Assembly (NCBI GenBank): GCA_005881995.1
Contig: VBHV01000063.1
Coordinates: forward strand, 1-8,178
DNA from: Chloroflexota bacterium
GTDB taxonomy: Bacteria > Chloroflexota > Ktedonobacteria > Ktedonobacterales > Ktedonobacteraceae
Direction: 5' to 3'
DNA: 8,178 bases
The position numbers and the translations under genes were made by a program. Below, one piece after another: positions 5,550 to 8,178 of this stretch (its first letter is position 1; each line of letters starts with the position of its first letter). The notes under the pieces are model-generated. The model saw only the letters and a program-made list of their open reading frames with translations. It did not search any database and was not told the DNA's origin.

Positions 5550-8178
5550 CTAGACAAGGTGGTGGTCGATTGCATAGCGTGTGGCGGAGCTGCGTGATGA
5601 GACCTGGATCTTCCTGTAGATGGAGGTAAGATGGGAATTCACCGTGCGCGAACTGACCACCAGGTACTCGGCGATCTGGTGATCGCTCCATCCCTGTGCA
5701 ATCAGGCGCAGCACCTCCACCTCTCGTGCCGTCAGGTTATCGGGATAGCGTGTCGGTGAGGGGGACTTTACCGCCAGAGTCTGCCGTGCCTCAGCAGTAG
5801 CCACTTCAGCCTCTTGAGCTTCTTCCAGCATTCCAGTCGTCTGCTCCACCGCCATCTTTCGCCCCTGCTCCCATGCCGCCGTAAATGCTTTCTCTCCGAG
5901 CTGGTTGCGCGCCGCAGCTATCGTACGATCGTAGGTAGCACGAAAAATTGGTAACATGTGTGCCCCGATAGCCTCGCGGAGGCCCTCTGCTGCCCCTAAT
6001 ATCGAAGTGGCCCTCGCGGGCTGTCCCTGTGCTATAACCACCTCGGCTACCCCTTCCAGGCACGAGGCGACTAAATCCTTATAATTCAGTTCTCTGGCAA
6101 TTGTCAGGCTCTCCTTGTAGAAAGCGCGCGCCGCCATGCCGTCACCCTGGAAAGCCATCACTTTAGCGAGATGGAAGAGGGACTTCGCTTCATTCCTGCG
6201 ATCCCCCACCTCTCTAAAAATGGCCAGACTTTCCTCCAGCAGCGAGCGCGCCAGAACAGCATCGCCGAGATGGAGGGCATATAGCCCTGACTGGCTGTGC
6301 GCTTGAGCCACCCCACGCTTATATCCTATTGCTCTCGATGTGGCCAGACACTCCTCCACCAGTGCGCGTGCTGTGGCGATATCGCCCTGAGCAAAGACGA
6401 CCCGCGCCAGTTGGATGGAGGTATACGCGCATCCCCACGTGTCGTCCAGGTTTCGAAACAGCGTTAAACTCTCTTCTGCCTGCGCGCGCGCGCTGGCATA
6501 CTCGCCTTGTGCGAAGGCGATTTCCGATAAGATGTGCAGGGCATCAGCCATGCCTGCTTTATCGGTTATCTCTCGGGAAAGCGCTAACATCTCTTCCTCT
6601 AGCGCACGCGCGTTGGCATACTCTTCCCTCCACCAGGCTATCAGTCCCAACGAGTAGATAGCAGCAGCCATGCCATGCTTGTCTCCAATTTCCCTGTGCA
6701 GTACAAGGCTCTCTTTCAACATCACTTCACCTGAGACATAGTCGTCCAGGTTGAGGGCCAGCATCCCCGCGCCGCGAAGCGCTCTCGCCCGCACCCACAT
6801 CGGAACCCCTTCACTGCTGGCAAGCGCCCTGTTCAGCCATGAAAGTCCTTCAATCGCATAGCCACGCAACGACCAGAACCACCATAACGCACCGCTTAAA
6901 CGCAGGGCGGATTCCGCATCTCCGCCCTCCAGGAACCAGTTCAGCGCGGCGCGCAGGTTCTCATGTCCCCACTCCAGGCGGGCCAGCCATACTGCTTGTG
7001 GGGAACCTTCTCGCTCCTTGTCGGCTTCCTCCGCCAGGGCTAGATAGTAAAGGCCGTGGGCGCGTCGCACCGCCTCCATCTCGCCACTGGCCGTCAGGCA
7101 TTCCAGTGCATATTCACGTATCGTCATCAGCATCTGGAGGCGGGCTTGCTCTCCATCTTTCTCGATTCGAAGCAGCAGGCTCTTATCGAGTAGAGAGGCG
7201 ACCTCTTCCAGGGCGAATTTCTGCTCATCGTCGCTGTCATAGTAGCAGACAGCTTCCACAGCTTCCAACGTCCAGCCACGGACAAAGACCGCGAGGCGCC
7301 GGAACAAGCGCTGCTCGCGGGCATCTAAAAGATCATAACTCCATTTGCACGTACTGCGCAGCGTTTGCTGGCGTTCTGGCAGCGTGCGAGAGCCGCCGGT
7401 GAGTACCCGCAGCCGCTGTGAGAGTCGCGCCAGTAAAGCCTGCGGGGGTAACAGCTTCGTGCGGGCAGCCGCCAGTTCAATCGCCAGGGGTAACCCATCC
7501 AGGCTTACGCAGATCTCAGCAATCGTGCGCGCGTTGGTCGAATCGATACGGAAAGAGGGCTGTACCGCGCGAGCGCGCTGCACAAAAAGTGCGACCGCTG
7601 CGAATTGCGCAAGGGATTCACCCTCTGGAAGCTGTGCCAGGTTGGGCAGCGCCAGTGACGAGACGGGAAACTCCTGTTCGCCCTGCACATGTAGCACCCC
7701 ACGGCTCGTGACGAGCAATTTGAGGGTAGGACAGGCAACAAGGAGTTCCTCGATCTGCGGGGCAGCCGCTGCGATTTGCTCGAAATTGTCCAGCACCAGC
7801 AGCAGATTTTTATCGCGCAGCGCCAGTTTCAGCCGCTCGCTAGTAGTTTGCTCGCCCACTTCGCGGATATCCAGTTCCTTAGCAATAGTGGGAATCACCA
7901 GTTCAGGGTCCGAGATCGCGGCCAGGGGAATGAAGCAGACACCATCGGGGAAGAAATTGCGCATTTCCGTCGCAACTTGCATACTCAGGCGGGTCTTGCC
8001 GATCCCTCCGGGACCCAGCAGTGTCAACAAGCGGATCTCCGAGGATTGAAGCAGCCCGCGGATAGCAGCAACCTCCTGTTCTCGTCCTATAAAGGATGTG
8101 AAAGGCGCAGGCACCTTCCATAGAGGCTGAGGTTGCTGCATACCTTCTAGCAAAGCTTCTGGCTGTTGGGCCAGAGTA
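5550..8178 (-). CDS. LuxR-type regulator with NB-ARC-like ATPase and TPR domains (5' end open at window edge)
   Basis: At least 867 residues, counted from a TTG at 8153. The frame stays open to 8178, the ATG at 8141 and the TTG both lack a properly spaced ribosome site, and the true start may lie outside. Residues 13-23 (KVPAPFTSFIG) lead into a STAND-type ATPase: Walker A GPGGIGKT (47-54), Walker B LLLVLDN (117-123), a LLVTSR strand (146-151) and GLPLAIELAA (220-229). A helical region with tandem 40-residue TPR units follows (about 454-720). The C-terminus is a LuxR/FixJ helix-turn-helix, LTAREVEVLRLIAQG then SSRTVNSHLTSIYRKI (807-849). Such proteins are thought to bind a ligand or partner through the TPRs, switch with ATP, and activate transcription. 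Its target is not shown. The neighbouring peroxidase, read from the same strand 223 bases downstream, is a candidate. No clear intrinsic terminator follows the stop. Confidence 0.92.
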   Translation of the reverse strand, partial: TLAQQPEALLEGMQQPQPLWKVPAPFTSFIGREQEVAAIRGLLQSSEIRLLTLLGPGGIGKTRLSMQVATEMRNFFPDGVCFIPLAAISDPELVIPTIAKELDIREVGEQTTSERLKLALRDKNLLLVLDNFEQIAAAAPQIEELLVACPTLKLLVTSRGVLHVQGEQEFPVSSLALPNLAQLPEGESLAQFAAVALFVQRARAVQPSFRIDSTNARTIAEICVSLDGLPLAIELAAARTKLLPPQALLARLSQRLRVLTGGSRTLPERQQTLRSTCKWSYDLLDAREQRLFRRLAVFVRGWTLEAVEAVCYYDSDDEQKFALEEVASLLDKSLLLRIEKDGEQARLQMLMTIREYALECLTASGEMEAVRRAHGLYYLALAEEADKEREGSPQAVWLARLEWGHENLRAALNWFLEGGDAESALRLSGALWWFWSLRGYAIEGLSWLNRALASSEGVPMWVRARALRGAGMLALNLDDYVSGEVMLKESLVLHREIGDKHGMAAAIYSLGLIAWWREEYANARALEEEMLALSREITDKAGMADALHILSEIAFAQGEYASARAQAEESLTLFRNLDDTWGCAYTSIQLARVVFAQGDIATARALVEECLATSRAIGYKRGVAQAHSQSGLYALHLGDAVLARSLLEESLAIFREVGDRRNEAKSLFHLAKVMAFQGDGMAARAFYKESLTIARELNYKDLVASCLEGVAEVVIAQGQPARATSILGAAEGLREAIGAHMLPIFRATYDRTIAAARNQLGEKAFTAAWEQGRKMAVEQTTGMLEEAQEAEVATAEARQTLAVKSPSPTRYPDNLTAREVEVLRLIAQGWSDHQIAEYLVVSSRTVNSHLTSIYRKIQVSSRSSATRYAIDHHLV
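5994..6794 (-). repeat. Tandem 120-bp units encoding TPR repeats inside the LuxR-type gene
   Basis: Seven units of exactly 40 residues begin at residues 454, 494, 534, 574, 614, 654 and 694 (numbering from the TTG at 8153). The shared pattern is a small residue, then A-x2-L-x3-A-x3-G-x(3)-AR, then an ESL-type helix. The period shows in the DNA too: TGGCATACTC occurs at 6494-6503 and again at 6614-6623, exactly 120 bases apart. The last unit is the most divergent. Confidence 0.75.

Noticed and set aside
6839..8049. Long plus-strand frames (187 and 234 codons) opposite the LuxR-type gene
   Set aside because: They are antisense to NB-ARC and TPR coding sequence and are rich in Ser, Arg and Pro, as GC-biased shadow frames usually are.

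Overview
The window looks like a stretch of a soil-type bacterial chromosome, most likely a Ktedonobacteria-like member of the Chloroflexota. The main reason is the large NB-ARC/TPR/LuxR-type regulator, whose style is common in that group, next to a membrane-anchored animal-type heme peroxidase and a catalase-like protein. This taxonomic guess comes from gene style only. Genes are dense, and no gap exceeds 300 bases. No RNA genes, mobile elements or CRISPR arrays were seen.

Left part (1-1078): a minus-strand pair made of a DJ-1/PfpI-family protein (242-853) followed after 22 bases by a GNAT acetyltransferase (1-219) that runs off the left edge. The 225-base gap to the right is divergent. It holds a plausible sigma-70 promoter for the pair and a perfect 10-bp palindrome.

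Middle (1079-3325): two tail-to-tail genes, both broken. On the plus strand is an alpha/beta-hydrolase-like gene (1079-2207). Its HGVG oxyanion strand is in one frame and its Ser/Asp/His triad is in another. On the minus strand is a catalase-like heme protein (2244-3325). Its distal His and Asn are in one frame, while its proximal heme Tyr and a C-terminal membrane helix are in another. A nested inverted repeat spans the convergent junction.

Right part (3425-8178): an intact 633-residue peroxidase that closely resembles fatty-acid alpha-dioxygenases (3425-5326, minus). It has its own near-consensus promoter and a strong ribosome binding site, and the catalase-like gene lies 99 bases downstream on the same strand. 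Upstream, also on minus, is a large signal-transduction ATPase with tandem 40-residue TPRs and a C-terminal LuxR helix-turn-helix (5550 to the right edge).

A working reading is that the peroxidase and catalase-like protein form, or once formed, a membrane-bound fatty-acid oxygenation (oxylipin-like) pair, possibly controlled by the adjacent LuxR-type protein. Two points deserve most attention. The peroxidase has Arg where the distal heme His is expected, although its Tyr/proximal-His and carboxylate-binding motifs are kept. The catalase-like gene appears to carry an internal deletion that severs the heme-ligand tyrosine.
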